Positions 9,142 through 18,442 are shown, counted from the stretch's first letter. The stretch: DNA of 64,000 nucleotides from GCA-020345945 sp964596985 (GCA_964596985.1 CAZQWG010000006.1:60283-124282); one strand, 5' to 3'. The notes: a model not told the origin generated them from the sequence alone. Numbers and translations: made by a program.

Positions 9142-9415
9142 AGCTCTTTCCTCGGCGCACAGATACTGTCCCGGTATTGTATTCTACTAGTACCATTCCT
9201 ATTCTTTTGTTTTCCCCTCTCAGTAGAAGGCATTCTCGAGTTTAAACCCGAGGCGACCAGCAACAATGGCGTGGGGTGACCGTAGGACAAGTCTTAGTTA
9301 CTGAATGAATAGAAAATGATTAAAGAAAACAGTTTAATCAATTACTGAAAAATCTCTCTCGTTCTAGGAATGAATGATTGGGATTGTCTACTATATCGGG
9401 ATTTAGGAGTGGTTG
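9142..9415. other. Promoter region between mrr-like gene and fwd operon
   Basis: This divergent intergenic stretch contains two symmetric elements: a near-palindrome CTCGAGTTTAAACCCGAG centred near 9243, and the inverted repeat at 9318-9339 listed separately. TTTAATCA at 9333-9340 is a plausible TATA-like element for the fwd genes. Confidence 0.45.
9318..9339. promoter_or_regulatory. Inverted repeat upstream of fwdBAC
   Basis: GATTAAA and TTTAATC form perfect 7-base arms around an 8-base spacer, about 77 bases before the fwdB start. The right arm overlaps a TATA-like sequence, so a bound regulator could control transcription of the operon. This is a sequence-only inference. Confidence 0.4.
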
Positions 9416-10726
9416 ATGTCGACAGCGATCAGACACGTGGTATGTCCCTTCTGCGGTTGTTGCTGCGATGATGTAGAGGTAACCGTTGAAGAAAATCAGA
9501 TCACGAAAGCAAAGAATTGTTGCACGATTGGTTCAGCGAAATTCCTCGACTACCTCTCCGAAAGAGAAGTGAAACCTCGAATCAGAAAGAACGGCAAGAG
9601 GGTTGAAGCTTCTCTTGAAGAGGCTGTCGATGAGGCCGCGCAGATCTTATCGGAAGCAAAGCATCCTCTTCTGTATGGCTGGAGTTCAACATGCAGCGAA
9701 GCACAGAGGATTGGTGTCGAGCTTGCGGAGAAGACTGGAGGAGTCCTCGATAATACCTCCTCGGTCTGTCACGGTCCAACAATCGAGGCTGTTCAGGATG
9801 TCGGAGAGTCTACGTCCACCCTCGGGCATATCCGGAATCGGGCAGACCTAATAGTATTCTGGGGATGCAATCCTGCTCAGGCCCACATCCGCCATTTGAT
9901 TCGATACAGCACCCATTCGAAAGGCAGGTTCATATCTGGACGGAAAGACCGGCAAATCGTCGTCGTCGATGTCAGAAGAACCGCTACGGCTCGAACTGCC
10001 GACCTATTCGTGAAAGTAACCCCGAACCAGGACTATGAGCTGATCACAGCACTCCGTTTGGCAGTAGGATTCGAAGAAATTCTTGAGGAAGAAGTCGCGG
10101 GGGTCTCTGTTCAACAGATCGAGGAACTCGCCGACCTCATGAGAGAATGCAGGTTTGGGTCACTCCTCTTCGGACTGGGTCTCACGATGACCCGTGGCAG
10201 GGAACGTAACATCGAAGCAGCAATATCCTTGGTACGAGACTTGAATCAGTACACCAAATTCGTACTCCTACCGATGAGGGGGCATTTCAACGTAACAGGC
10301 GCCAACAAGGTCTCAACCTGGCAGACAGGATATCCATTCGCCGTCGATTTCAGCCACGGATACCCAGAATATAATCCGGGTGAGAACTCAGCCATAGAAG
10401 TACTGACTCGGAGTGATTGCGATGCCCTATTCGTGGTCGCCTCAGACCCTGTCTCAAACTTCCCTCAAGAACTAAGCAAGTTTGTATCAAGTATCCCGAC
10501 AATAGTCTTGGACCCCCACCTGACTCCGACTGCCGAAATCTCCGACGTTTCGATCCCAACCACCGCGGTTGGGATCGAATCCGAGGGTACCGTCTACCGA
10601 ATGGACGGCGTCCCTCTCGTACTAAGAAAGCTTGTAGATCCACCATCAGGCGTACCCACCGACCAGGAAGTTCTGAAGATGATTCTCGACAAAGTGAAGA
10701 AACTCAAGGAGGAGAAAACCGAATGA
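9416..10726 (+). CDS. fwdB: Formylmethanofuran dehydrogenase subunit B
   Basis: FwdB is the tungsten/molybdenum bis-pyranopterin subunit that interconverts CO2 and formate in the first step of the archaeal C1 pathway. The N-terminal 4Fe-4S cysteines are present (CPFCGCCC near residues 10-17 and NCC near 35-36). The metal-ligating Cys lies in SSVCHGP at residue 118, matching the position known for characterised FwdB; it is Cys, not selenocysteine. The length (436 residues) is normal. ATG 9416 has TAGGAGTGG upstream; a TTG one codon earlier is an alternative. It overlaps fwdA by the ATGA arrangement. Whether the metal is W or Mo cannot be read here. Confidence 0.95.
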   Translation: MSTAIRHVVCPFCGCCCDDVEVTVEENQITKAKNCCTIGSAKFLDYLSEREVKPRIRKNGKRVEASLEEAVDEAAQILSEAKHPLLYGWSSTCSEAQRIGVELAEKTGGVLDNTSSVCHGPTIEAVQDVGESTSTLGHIRNRADLIVFWGCNPAQAHIRHLIRYSTHSKGRFISGRKDRQIVVVDVRRTATARTADLFVKVTPNQDYELITALRLAVGFEEILEEEVAGVSVQQIEELADLMRECRFGSLLFGLGLTMTRGRERNIEAAISLVRDLNQYTKFVLLPMRGHFNVTGANKVSTWQTGYPFAVDFSHGYPEYNPGENSAIEVLTRSDCDALFVVASDPVSNFPQELSKFVSSIPTIVLDPHLTPTAEISDVSIPTTAVGIESEGTVYRMDGVPLVLRKLVDPPSGVPTDQEVLKMILDKVKKLKEEKTE

Positions 10727-12426
10727 ACCTGATAATCAAGAATGGATACGTATTCGATCCTCTGAACGGGATCAACGGAGAAATCATGGATCTGGCGATG
10801 TCTAAAGGCAAGATAGTCGAAGATCTGGAGGAAGGATCGAACGACGTCTCCGTCGTCGACGCCAAGAACTGTGTAGTCATGCCCGGCGGGGTGGATCTCC
10901 ACTCACATATAGCGGGTTCAAAGGTCAACAGTGGAAGGTTGCTCAGACCTGAAGACCACCTCAGGGACTTCGAACGATTCACGAAACATGCGAGATCCGG
11001 TGTAGGACACTCCATTCCATCCACATTCGCAACAGGATACAGATATTCCAGACTCGGATACACTACGGTCTTCGAACCCGCAGTACCCCCCCTCAAGGCC
11101 CGACACACCCACGAAGAGCTCGCAGACACCCCCCAGATCGACACTGCATGTTTTCCGCTTCTCGGTAACAATTGGCTAGTCATGGAACATATTGCAGAAG
11201 GAGACATCGAGGGATGCGCTGCGTTTGTAGCCTGGGTTCTGAAAGCTACCAAGGGGTATGCCATAAAAATCGTGAACCCCGGCGGCTTAGAAGCCTGGGC
11301 TTGGGGACAGAACCTGACGGATCTCGATGACGAGGTACCAAACTTCGGTGTCACACCCAGAGAGATTCTGAGAGGCCTCTGCAAGGTCAGAAAGCTACTC
11401 GGACTTCCACACCCCATTCACGTTCACCCAAACAACCTAGGGGTTCCTGGAAACTATCTCAACTGTCTCAGAACGATGGACTGCGTCTCCGATCTGACCG
11501 ATGGTACAGGTCCAAATCTTCACATGACCCACGTTCAGTTCATCAGCTATGGGGGATTCGATTGGGCGTCGATCAGCTCCAAGGCCGACAAGATAGCCAA
11601 GTATGTCAACGCTCACCTCCATCTAACCGTAGATATGGGTCAAGTAATCTTCACGGACACGACAACGATGACCGCAGACGGGCCCTTCCAATACCGGCTG
11701 CACACCTTAACGGGAAACAAATGGGTGAACGCGGATGTAGAATCAGAATGCGGCTCAGGAGTCGTCCCGATCCGGTACACGGCCAAGAACTACGTTCACG
11801 CCGTTATGTGGGCGATAGGCCTAGAGCTAGCACTACTCATCAAAGATCCTTGGCGAGTCTTCTTCACCACCGATCACCCAAACGGAGGCCCTTTCACCGC
11901 CTACCCCAGGGTAATCTCATGGTTGATCAGCAATCTGGCCCGCAGAAGAGTGTTGAAGAGAATCCCGAGGCTTGCACGGGTAAGGACCAATCTCTCATCG
12001 ATCGACAGAGAATACTCCCTGTACGAGATAGCCATAATCACTAGAGCCGCAACCGCCAAGTCCCTTGGTCTGAGCCAGAAAGGCCACCTAGCGCCGGGAG
12101 CAGACGCAGACGTCTCCATATACGGCTTCAATCCTGCAGAAACCGATCTCTCAAAAGAATACCTGCAAGTAATGAAGGCATTTCGTAGGGCAAAATACAC
12201 GATAAAGAACGGCGAAATCCTCGTCAAGGACGGCGAAATTATACGCACCGACTTCGGGAAAACCTACTGGATCAACCCTCAGGTCTCAGAAGACTTGATG
12301 AACTCGAAGACCGACGAACTAGCGGATAAATTCAAAGAGTACTACACGGTCCAGAAAGAGAATTACGAGATATCTGAGAACTACCTTGCGAGACCATACG
12401 CCATCAAAACCAAAGCCACAGTGTAG
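10723..12426 (+). CDS. fwdA: Formylmethanofuran dehydrogenase subunit A
   Basis: FwdA is the amidohydrolase subunit that condenses formate with methanofuran at a dinuclear zinc centre. The metal-binding HSH is at residues 60-62 (GGVDLHSHIAGSK). Further candidate ligands are visible in GYAIKIVNPGG (the Lys that is carboxylated), IHVHPNNLG, LHMTHVQF and TTDHPNGGP. The length (567 residues) is normal. The ATG overlaps the fwdB stop by four bases, implying translational coupling; a much longer open frame upstream is only the shadow of fwdB. It is followed by fwdC after 12 bases. Confidence 0.96.
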   Translation: MNLIIKNGYVFDPLNGINGEIMDLAMSKGKIVEDLEEGSNDVSVVDAKNCVVMPGGVDLHSHIAGSKVNSGRLLRPEDHLRDFERFTKHARSGVGHSIPSTFATGYRYSRLGYTTVFEPAVPPLKARHTHEELADTPQIDTACFPLLGNNWLVMEHIAEGDIEGCAAFVAWVLKATKGYAIKIVNPGGLEAWAWGQNLTDLDDEVPNFGVTPREILRGLCKVRKLLGLPHPIHVHPNNLGVPGNYLNCLRTMDCVSDLTDGTGPNLHMTHVQFISYGGFDWASISSKADKIAKYVNAHLHLTVDMGQVIFTDTTTMTADGPFQYRLHTLTGNKWVNADVESECGSGVVPIRYTAKNYVHAVMWAIGLELALLIKDPWRVFFTTDHPNGGPFTAYPRVISWLISNLARRRVLKRIPRLARVRTNLSSIDREYSLYEIAIITRAATAKSLGLSQKGHLAPGADADVSIYGFNPAETDLSKEYLQVMKAFRRAKYTIKNGEILVKDGEIIRTDFGKTYWINPQVSEDLMNSKTDELADKFKEYYTVQKENYEISENYLARPYAIKTKATV

Positions 12427-12438
12427 AGGTAAATAGAG

Positions 12439-13266
12439 ATGAATGAGATCGCGTTCGCACTCAAACAGAAAACCTCGATTCCGGTAGAAAGTAAAAGCCT
12501 GTCCCCTGACTCGGTCTCAGGAAAAACCATCGAGGAGATCAAAAAACTCGAATGTTGGATAGGAAACCGTAAGAAACGACTAGAAGACGTCTTCCTCGTA
12601 TCCGGATCCACAGGACCCACTGCCGAAGAGACGAAAATCAAGATACTCGGTGACATCGGCAAATTGAAGCACGTAGGATGGAAGATGTCTGCAGGAGAGA
12701 TCGAGATAGAGCAGGACGCCGGATTATACCTCGGAGAAAGAATGTCCGGAGGGAAAATACTCGTAAAAGGCAACGCCGACGGCTGGGCAGGACTGAGAAT
12801 GCAAGGAGGAGAGATCGAGATCCTAGGCAACGCAGGACACTACTTGGGTGGGGCTTATTGGGGGACCTCGATCGGAATGCAGGGAGGAACGATCATTGTC
12901 AAGGGTAACGCAGGATCGGAGACGGGTTGTTGGATGTCTGGAGGCTCAATCTCGATAGGCGGCAACGTAGGCGACTTTGCAGGGATACACATGCAAAAAG
13001 GGTCCCTAGAAGTCTACGGTGACTCAGGGCATCGTCCGGGCGCCGGTATGAAGAGCGGCAAGATAGTAATCTTAGGTGAAGTACCGTCCATCCTCCCCGG
13101 TTTTGTTATCGACGGAAAACGGAAGAGTGTGAAAGTCGGAAAGGAGAGGCTAGAATCTCCTGTCTACCTCTTCATAGGCGATTCGACAGAACACGGGGAC
13201 GGAAGACTATTCGTATCGGTAGAACGGAACCCGCATCTCTCCAGGTATGAGAAATTCATAGAATGA
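12439..13266 (+). CDS. fwdC: Formylmethanofuran dehydrogenase subunit C
   Basis: FwdC is the structural beta-helix subunit of the formylmethanofuran dehydrogenase complex and is related to the C-terminal domain of glutamate synthase. The middle of the protein has repeated glycine-rich turns of the type MSGGKILVKGNADGWAG and MQGGTIIVKGNAGSETG, about one every 19-20 residues. At 275 residues it is a normal size. TAGAGGTAA lies upstream of the ATG. It is the last gene of the operon; fwdD, the small pterin-binding subunit gene, does not follow and must be elsewhere, if present. The next gene is convergent. Confidence 0.94.
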   Translation: MNEIAFALKQKTSIPVESKSLSPDSVSGKTIEEIKKLECWIGNRKKRLEDVFLVSGSTGPTAEETKIKILGDIGKLKHVGWKMSAGEIEIEQDAGLYLGERMSGGKILVKGNADGWAGLRMQGGEIEILGNAGHYLGGAYWGTSIGMQGGTIIVKGNAGSETGCWMSGGSISIGGNVGDFAGIHMQKGSLEVYGDSGHRPGAGMKSGKIVILGEVPSILPGFVIDGKRKSVKVGKERLESPVYLFIGDSTEHGDGRLFVSVERNPHLSRYEKFIE

Positions 13267-13321
13267 CCTGGAAACCTTTAGGCTCGAGATCACCAAGGGA
13301 GGTTGAACGTCTCGAGACTGT

Positions 13322-14152
13322 TCACCGGTGATGAATCTTCTCGACCACCTGCGTCAGATAATTCAGGTTTCTGGCTGCGGCGGCGACGGGGCGATCCGTG
13401 GCAGGTGTCTCCAACATCAGATAACCGTCGAAGCCGACTCTTTGAAGTGTATCTATAACTACTTCAAAGTCGACCCGACCCTCCCCCAACATGGATATCG
13501 ACGGGTTGTCCTTCACATGAACCTGGACAATATGTTCCCCCAATCCCTCAATCTCCTGGACGAGATCATATTTCATACTCACCGTGTTGCCGGTGTCAAA
13601 ATACGCTTGCACGTAACTGGAACCAATATCCTCTATGACTCGAACGACATCAACTGCTTTGAGGGAAGTCTCCAGAGCCAAACACACGTTGTTCTCTTCC
13701 GCCAGGGGCGATAAACGTTCCATCGCCTGAGTCATACGTCTAACCTGCTCTTCCGACTTCAAGACCGCGGTGCCAAAGAACGGAACGAGGATAACCGACG
13801 CACCGATACCCGCACATGCTTCTACGGATTTCCTGATTATCCCGTCTGCTACTTTCCTATGCTTAACCTCGTCGCTAGCCGGGCTATGCTCCCTATAGTT
13901 GAGGAGGTGGAGACATATCGACACCGGTTCGACCCCTGTCCTTTCTGCAGCGGTCCGCATCGTCTGATGCAAGTCGCCTTCCCCCGTCCACAACGGGTCT
14001 TCCCTATAGTCGAGTCCTACGCCGAACTCTATCCCCTGAAACCCTAAGTTTCTAGCCTTGGAGAAGAGCGAAACCCTATCGTCATCAGGGGTCAGACCAT
14101 ACTCGATCTGAGAACGATGCATTCGAAAACCCTCCATGATGCCAATCTTCAT
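13322..14152 (-). CDS. Sugar phosphate isomerase/epimerase-like TIM-barrel protein
   Basis: This 276-residue protein belongs to the xylose-isomerase-like / AP endonuclease 2 superfamily. Recognisable pieces are the N-terminal FQGIEFGVGLDYRED strand-loop, VILVPFFGTAV, the metal-binding LALETSLKAVDVVRV, VQAYFDTGNTVSM, the HVKDN segment and a final YLMLETPAT. The Glu, Asp, His and Glu residues in these loops form the family's divalent metal site. Its substrate is unknown; relatives include hydroxypyruvate isomerase and tagatose epimerase. It is convergent with fwdC and stands alone. Confidence 0.8.
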   Translation of the reverse strand: MKIGIMEGFRMHRSQIEYGLTPDDDRVSLFSKARNLGFQGIEFGVGLDYREDPLWTGEGDLHQTMRTAAERTGVEPVSICLHLLNYREHSPASDEVKHRKVADGIIRKSVEACAGIGASVILVPFFGTAVLKSEEQVRRMTQAMERLSPLAEENNVCLALETSLKAVDVVRVIEDIGSSYVQAYFDTGNTVSMKYDLVQEIEGLGEHIVQVHVKDNPSISMLGEGRVDFEVVIDTLQRVGFDGYLMLETPATDRPVAAAARNLNYLTQVVEKIHHR

Positions 14153-14246
14153 ATAAATCCCTCAGCACCTCGGTGAGAACCTAAAGAGGGTTCCCTATAG
14201 AAACTATCGTCTCTACACATCTGGTTTTCCAGTCATGCATCTCTTT

Positions 14247-14561
14247 CTAGTCTGAGAAAGCGTTGAAAGAGTTGACGAGACCGACAGACAGACTCATTAA
14301 CATATACAACCCTCTGACGTCCATGAAGAATTCATACCAATAGAAGTTGCCGATAGCGAAGAAAGGGCTAGCTATGCCTATGCCCCAACGCAAAAACTTT
14401 CGTCTCTCCTGCACCAAAAGAGCAAACAATGCCATCTGTGCGGCGAGGAAGAAGCCTTGAAATTGGAGCGCCGCAGGGGCTTCCCAGAAGTATGGGGTCA
14501 ACATCACGACGAAGATCGCAACAACCCAGCCTAAATAGAATAGGGTCCTTTGACTGAACAA
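14247..14561 (-). CDS. Small membrane protein of unknown function
   Basis: This 104-residue protein is not recognised. Three hydrophobic segments are visible: LGWVVAIFVVMLTPYF, LQFQGFFLAAQMALFALLV and GIASPFFAIGNFYWYEF, with a fourth weaker one at YMLMSLSVGLVNSF. A basic patch (QERRKFLRWG) after the second segment suggests a cytoplasmic loop. The start is probably TTG. It lies divergent from mch and 94 bases from the preceding gene; no partner is indicated. Confidence 0.55.
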   Translation of the reverse strand: MFSQRTLFYLGWVVAIFVVMLTPYFWEAPAALQFQGFFLAAQMALFALLVQERRKFLRWGIGIASPFFAIGNFYWYEFFMDVRGLYMLMSLSVGLVNSFNAFSD

Positions 14562-14717
14562 CCAGTCTCTCCTCGTTTCTACGTTTCCTAGCCTACCACA
14601 ATCTCGAGAGAATACGAGACACGATTCGATAAAACCTTTAGCATATCTTTAATCCAGTAATCCTTCTAAAGACTTTTCAAATCCTGTCAATCTTCTAGGA
14701 CTTGGTGGAATTACGAC

Positions 14718-15680
14718 ATGGAGACTATTAGCGTTAACAAGTCTGCAATCCCCTTTTTCGATCAACTGTTCAGTCAACCCGACTGTTATAGAATAGTACC
14801 GAAGCGCGGCTCCAACGGCGCTCTGCTCGTTGACGCGGGTTGTCTGACTCAAGGGGGAATCGAGGCAGGTATCGCCTTGACTGAGATCTGTATGGGAGGT
14901 CTCGCCACGGTTCGCATCTCTCAGGAGACATACGGGGACATGGTCCTTCCAGCCGTTCATGTCTCAACGGATTTTCCCGCCATTAGCACGTTGGCTTCCC
15001 AGTACGCGGGTTGGCGAATCAGCGTGGAGGACTACTTCGCCATGGGATCCGGCCCTGCGAGAGCCCTTTCGCTGAAACCGAAAGAACTCTACAAGAAGCT
15101 CAACTACGAGGACAAATCCGATGTTGGAATCCTCGTCCTCGAGACTTCCGAGGAACCAACAGTAGAAGCGATAGAGAAGATCGCCGAGAGCTGTAAGATA
15201 GGTGCGGATGGTTTACGGATAGTATACGCTCCCACCTCGTCCGTCGCAGGGTCCATTCAGATATCTGGTCGCATCGTTGAAACGGGAATCCACAAACTGT
15301 TTGAGCTAGGATTCGACGTCACCAAGATCGTTTCAGGATACGGCTTTGCTCCAGTCGCACCGATCCACCCCAAAGCCACAAAGGCGATGGGGAGAACAAA
15401 CGACGCAATACTGTACGGCGGAGTCACCTACTACACTGTAGATCAAGAGTCGGACGAAGAGCTGGAGGAGATTGTTAGCCGTACCCCATCGTCCAAATCA
15501 AAAGACTACGGGAAACCATTCGCAGAGATTTTCAAAGATTCGGGATACGATTTCTACAAGATAGACCCTCACCTCTTTGCCCCCGCAACCATCACAGTGA
15601 ACAATGCAAGGTCTGGAAAAACTTTCACCGCGGGAGCATTGAACACAGAGATACTGAGAGAATCATTCAACATCAAGTGA
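14718..15680 (+). CDS. mch: Methenyltetrahydromethanopterin cyclohydrolase
   Basis: Mch interconverts formyl- and methenyl-tetrahydromethanopterin, two steps after the Fwd reaction. The family pattern is clear across the whole 320 residues. There is an N-terminal ALLVDAGCLTQGGIEAG, the ICMGGLATVRIS segment, the DYFAMGSGPARAL signature, GYGFAPVAPIHP, and GRTNDAILYGGVTYYTV near the end. The ATG is the first in frame after a TATA-like ATAAAA stretch near 14628. It is a single-gene unit about 1.4 kb beyond the fwd operon. No ftr, mtd or mer gene is in the window. Confidence 0.95.
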   Translation: METISVNKSAIPFFDQLFSQPDCYRIVPKRGSNGALLVDAGCLTQGGIEAGIALTEICMGGLATVRISQETYGDMVLPAVHVSTDFPAISTLASQYAGWRISVEDYFAMGSGPARALSLKPKELYKKLNYEDKSDVGILVLETSEEPTVEAIEKIAESCKIGADGLRIVYAPTSSVAGSIQISGRIVETGIHKLFELGFDVTKIVSGYGFAPVAPIHPKATKAMGRTNDAILYGGVTYYTVDQESDEELEEIVSRTPSSKSKDYGKPFAEIFKDSGYDFYKIDPHLFAPATITVNNARSGKTFTAGALNTEILRESFNIK

Positions 15681-15799
15681 GAACGCCCTCAACTTCCCGG
15701 CACACACTCTAAAGAGAATGCAACTACAACCTCCTGCCTCCTTCACAGCCAAAGACAAGAAATACAAGGAATGCCATATCAACCCCCTGGAGAGCGATT

Positions 15800-16009
15800 A
15801 TGCGAGCTTCACTAGATTTCCTCGATGTCTTCTTCATTCTAATTGCAGTGGTGGCTGCATTCTACCTAGTCCCAGATGTCCGCGAAAAACTCGAAGACTT
15901 GTGGTGGGATGCGACACAAGCAGGAGTCTCAGAAGACATCAAAAGCCTACTCGCTGTAGTTGTGATCCTAGCCGTACTCGCCTACCTGTTTCTAAAGTTC
16001 TTCCTATAG
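15800..16009 (+). CDS. Small two-segment membrane protein
   Basis: This 69-residue protein is not recognised. It has two hydrophobic segments, FLDVFFILIAVVAAFYLV near the start and LLAVVVILAVLAYLFLKFFL at the end. They are joined by a charged loop (REKLEDLWWDATQAGVSED). GGAGAG lies a few bases upstream of the ATG. It stands alone between mch and comB. Confidence 0.6.
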   Translation: MRASLDFLDVFFILIAVVAAFYLVPDVREKLEDLWWDATQAGVSEDIKSLLAVVVILAVLAYLFLKFFL

Positions 16010-16336
16010 TCGACGATGTATAGCACTCATACGCTTCTCCCAACGTCTTTCACCATAATGACTTTCTCCGGAGAACAGGAAAACTGCCAAAGTATTTCGC
16101 GCACCAATAGGCAGGGTTCCGCTGAAGAGACACACCTCACCACACGGAGTCCGTGTAGGGACTCGACCCCAGAACCAACGAAAATGACACTTAACATACC
16201 GTTAGAAGACCTCTATTCTCTCTATTTTGATGATAGACGTAATACGTGAGAATCCGGGCGAGGAGGACTCGAACAAGACTAATTACACATCCCCCTCCTA
16301 ACTCTTCTTGAACTGCTATCAGACTGGTAATGTACT
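16010..16336. other. Intergenic region before comB
   Basis: About 330 bases without a convincing gene. A short hairpin, ACACGGA-g-TCCGTGT, sits near 16145-16159. Two T-loop-like strings (see rejected items) do not fold into a tRNA. The promoter of the comB-hdr run should lie near its right end. Confidence 0.45.
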
Positions 16337-17077
16337 ATGAAATGTAACGTTAGCGTTCACATTGAAACCGTGTGGAAAGACATGGACAAGGTCAGGCAGA
16401 GAAAGGACGTAGTCGTGGTTGTCGATGTACTACGAGCCAGCACTACGATAGCAAATATCTTCGCCAACGGAGGTGCACGCGTGTATCCGGTAGAAACAGT
16501 CCGTGAAGCACGAAACATGAAAAAAGAGAACCCTCAGATCCTGCTATGCGGGGAACGTGGAGGACTCAAACCATCAGGATTCGACCTGGGCAACTCTCCC
16601 TTAGAGTATACCCCTGAAACGGTTGGGGGGAGATGGATCGTGATGACGACAACCGACGGAACAAAGGCGATGATCCAAGCGAGAAGGGTACAAAGACCCG
16701 TGCTCGTCGGCGCCTGCGTCAATTCGACCGCCGTTGCCGAGAAGGCATTCGAATTCGCAGATAAGTTGGGTTCGGGGATTAGCATCGTGGCAGCCGGAAG
16801 AAAAGGCGAATTCTCACTCGAAGACTATCTCGGTGCAGGTCTAATTGCAAAGAAACTACCCGAAGACAGATGCGACTATTCGGATGCAGTCCTAGCAGCG
16901 ATGTCGCTGACAGAAACCAAGCCAGAAGACTTCCTAACCCTCTTCGATAAGGGTTCTCACGCAAAAGAGCTGAGGGAGATCGGGCTGGGGGGAGACGTCG
17001 ATTTTGCGTCGGGAATCGACCGGTTTGGGGTAGTCCCCACCATCAAGGGGAAAAACAACTACTTTGAACTAGGATGA
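16337..17077 (+). CDS. comB: 2-phosphosulfolactate phosphatase
   Basis: ComB removes phosphate from 2-phosphosulfolactate in the sulfopyruvate route to coenzyme M. The family signature is clear: VVVVDVLRASTTIANIFANG near residue 30, CGERGGLKPSGFDLGNSP near residue 75, TTTDGTKAMIQA, and the LEDYLGAGLIAKKL segment with acidic metal ligands. The length (246 residues) is typical. It is 33 bases before hdrC on the same strand and probably heads that operon. This supports, but does not prove, that coenzyme M is the thiol used by the downstream reductase. ComB homologues also occur outside coenzyme M makers. Confidence 0.88.
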   Translation: MKCNVSVHIETVWKDMDKVRQRKDVVVVVDVLRASTTIANIFANGGARVYPVETVREARNMKKENPQILLCGERGGLKPSGFDLGNSPLEYTPETVGGRWIVMTTTDGTKAMIQARRVQRPVLVGACVNSTAVAEKAFEFADKLGSGISIVAAGRKGEFSLEDYLGAGLIAKKLPEDRCDYSDAVLAAMSLTETKPEDFLTLFDKGSHAKELREIGLGGDVDFASGIDRFGVVPTIKGKNNYFELG

Positions 17078-17110
17078 CTTGGATAGATAGACCGTGAGGA
17101 TTGCCGAATC

Positions 17111-17509
17111 ATGGGTGTGAAGATCTCGTCGGGAGACACGGGGTTCCTGAAGAAAGTCGAAGAACTCAGCGGAGAGAAGGTCTCCGATTGCTTCCAGTGC
17201 GGCGGCTGCGCAGCCAGCTGTCCCATGACAGCAGAGATGGATCTGCTCCCCCCAATGTTGATTAGATTAATCCAGCTGGGACAGAGGGAGGTCTTAGAGT
17301 CAAAGACTATCTGGCTCTGCAGTTCATGTCTTGTCTGCAACTCAAGATGCCCTCGTGGACTCAACGTCGCGAAGATCATGGAGGCGCTAAGGCAAATCGA
17401 CTTGAGGAAAAACATCGACTACGTCCATCTCCGAGAGATTCCGAAAGAGGATTTGAGACGTATCCCGCAGGTAGCCTTGATCAGTTGTCTTCGCAAATTC
17501 ACCGCTTAG
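17111..17509 (+). CDS. hdrC: Heterodisulfide reductase subunit C
   Basis: HdrC carries two 4Fe-4S clusters that pass electrons between HdrA and HdrB. Both motifs are visible: CFQCGGCAASCP (residues about 27-38) and CSSCLVCNSRCP (about 69-80), followed by the helix RGLNVAKIMEALR. At 132 residues it is a little short of the usual 170-190 but complete. The ATG has GAGG about ten bases upstream. hdrB follows after 11 bases. A second electron-transfer protein of similar role, the TfrB-like subunit, lies two genes further on. Confidence 0.9.
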   Translation: MGVKISSGDTGFLKKVEELSGEKVSDCFQCGGCAASCPMTAEMDLLPPMLIRLIQLGQREVLESKTIWLCSSCLVCNSRCPRGLNVAKIMEALRQIDLRKNIDYVHLREIPKEDLRRIPQVALISCLRKFTA

Positions 17510-17520
17510 AGGTGGCAGTC

Positions 17521-18414
17521 ATGAGAATACCATACTTCCCGGGATGTGCGCTCAAGACAACAGCTAAAGGATTCGAGGAATCGGCCCTCGCCTCCTCCAA
17601 GGCACTTGGCGTCGAACTGGTCGGACTGCTGGGATGGAACTGTTGTGGGACAGTCCACTCGTTGACGAGCGACGACCTTATGCATCACGTCGCTCCTGCA
17701 AGGAATCTGGTCCGAGTTCAAGAGATGAACAGGCAAGGGCTACTGGAAGACGAGTTCCGCCTAGTCGCCCTCTGCTCCATATGCTATAACACTTTGAAGA
17801 GGACCAACCTGCTGCTGAAGAACAACCCTGAGAACCTGGAGAAAATCAACAAATTCTTGGAAGAAGGGGAGGGCTATGAGCAAAAGGTGCGAGTTCTATC
17901 CCTTCTTGAATTGCTGAAAGAGACAGGCTTCGAGACGATAGCGGACCGGGTGGAGAAACCTTTGGATGGACTGAGGGTCACCCCATACTACGGATGCTTA
18001 TTGCTGAGACCACGGGAGATCGCGATAGACGACCCGGAAGACCCTACTCTCTTGGAGCAACTCCTCGAAGCCTTAGGCGTCGAAGTAGCGGACAACCCCT
18101 ACAAGACGAGGTGCTGCGGCAGCTACCACACCGTCTACAGAAAGCAGGCGGTCGCCGAACTAACGTATGAATTCCTATCTTACGCGAAGAGGGAACGGGC
18201 TGACGCCATAGCCTTGGCCTGCCCGCTATGCGCCTTCAATCTTGACAGTAGACAAAGAGAAGTAACAGAGCTCTACCATGAATTCGAGGAGATCCCGGTA
18301 TTCTACTTTACGCAGCTCATGGCGATCGCCTTCGAGATAAAAGGCAACTGGGGTTTCGACCTGAACTATGTAGACCCGATGAACCTTCTCAAGAAGAAGG
18401 GGATCGCAATATGA
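17521..18414 (+). CDS. hdrB: Heterodisulfide reductase subunit B
   Basis: HdrB holds the two non-cubane 4Fe-4S clusters that split the CoM-CoB heterodisulfide. Two cysteine-rich CCG domains are complete. The first has C9, C41-C42 (NCCGTVHS) and CSIC. The second has YYGCLL, RCCGSYH and CPLCAFN. The length is 297 residues. The ATG at 17521 is chosen because AGAGGTGG lies just upstream and the protein starts with the typical YFPGC; a longer in-frame extension runs back into hdrC. It is between hdrC and the TfrB-like gene. In Methanothermobacter the same CCG module is fused to TfrB, while here it is a separate gene. Confidence 0.93.
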   Translation: MRIPYFPGCALKTTAKGFEESALASSKALGVELVGLLGWNCCGTVHSLTSDDLMHHVAPARNLVRVQEMNRQGLLEDEFRLVALCSICYNTLKRTNLLLKNNPENLEKINKFLEEGEGYEQKVRVLSLLELLKETGFETIADRVEKPLDGLRVTPYYGCLLLRPREIAIDDPEDPTLLEQLLEALGVEVADNPYKTRCCGSYHTVYRKQAVAELTYEFLSYAKRERADAIALACPLCAFNLDSRQREVTELYHEFEEIPVFYFTQLMAIAFEIKGNWGFDLNYVDPMNLLKKKGIAI

Positions 18415-18442
18415 TATGTGACATGAATGGGAGGGCGAGGAT

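Noticed and set aside
10417..10722. Long in-frame extension upstream of fwdA
   Set aside because: It is the shadow of fwdB; the family start is the ATG overlapping the fwdB stop.
16140..16275. T-loop-like strings on the reverse strand (GGGGTCGAGTCCC and GTTCGAGTCC) suggesting a tRNA
   Set aside because: No matching acceptor, anticodon or D stems could be paired around either string.
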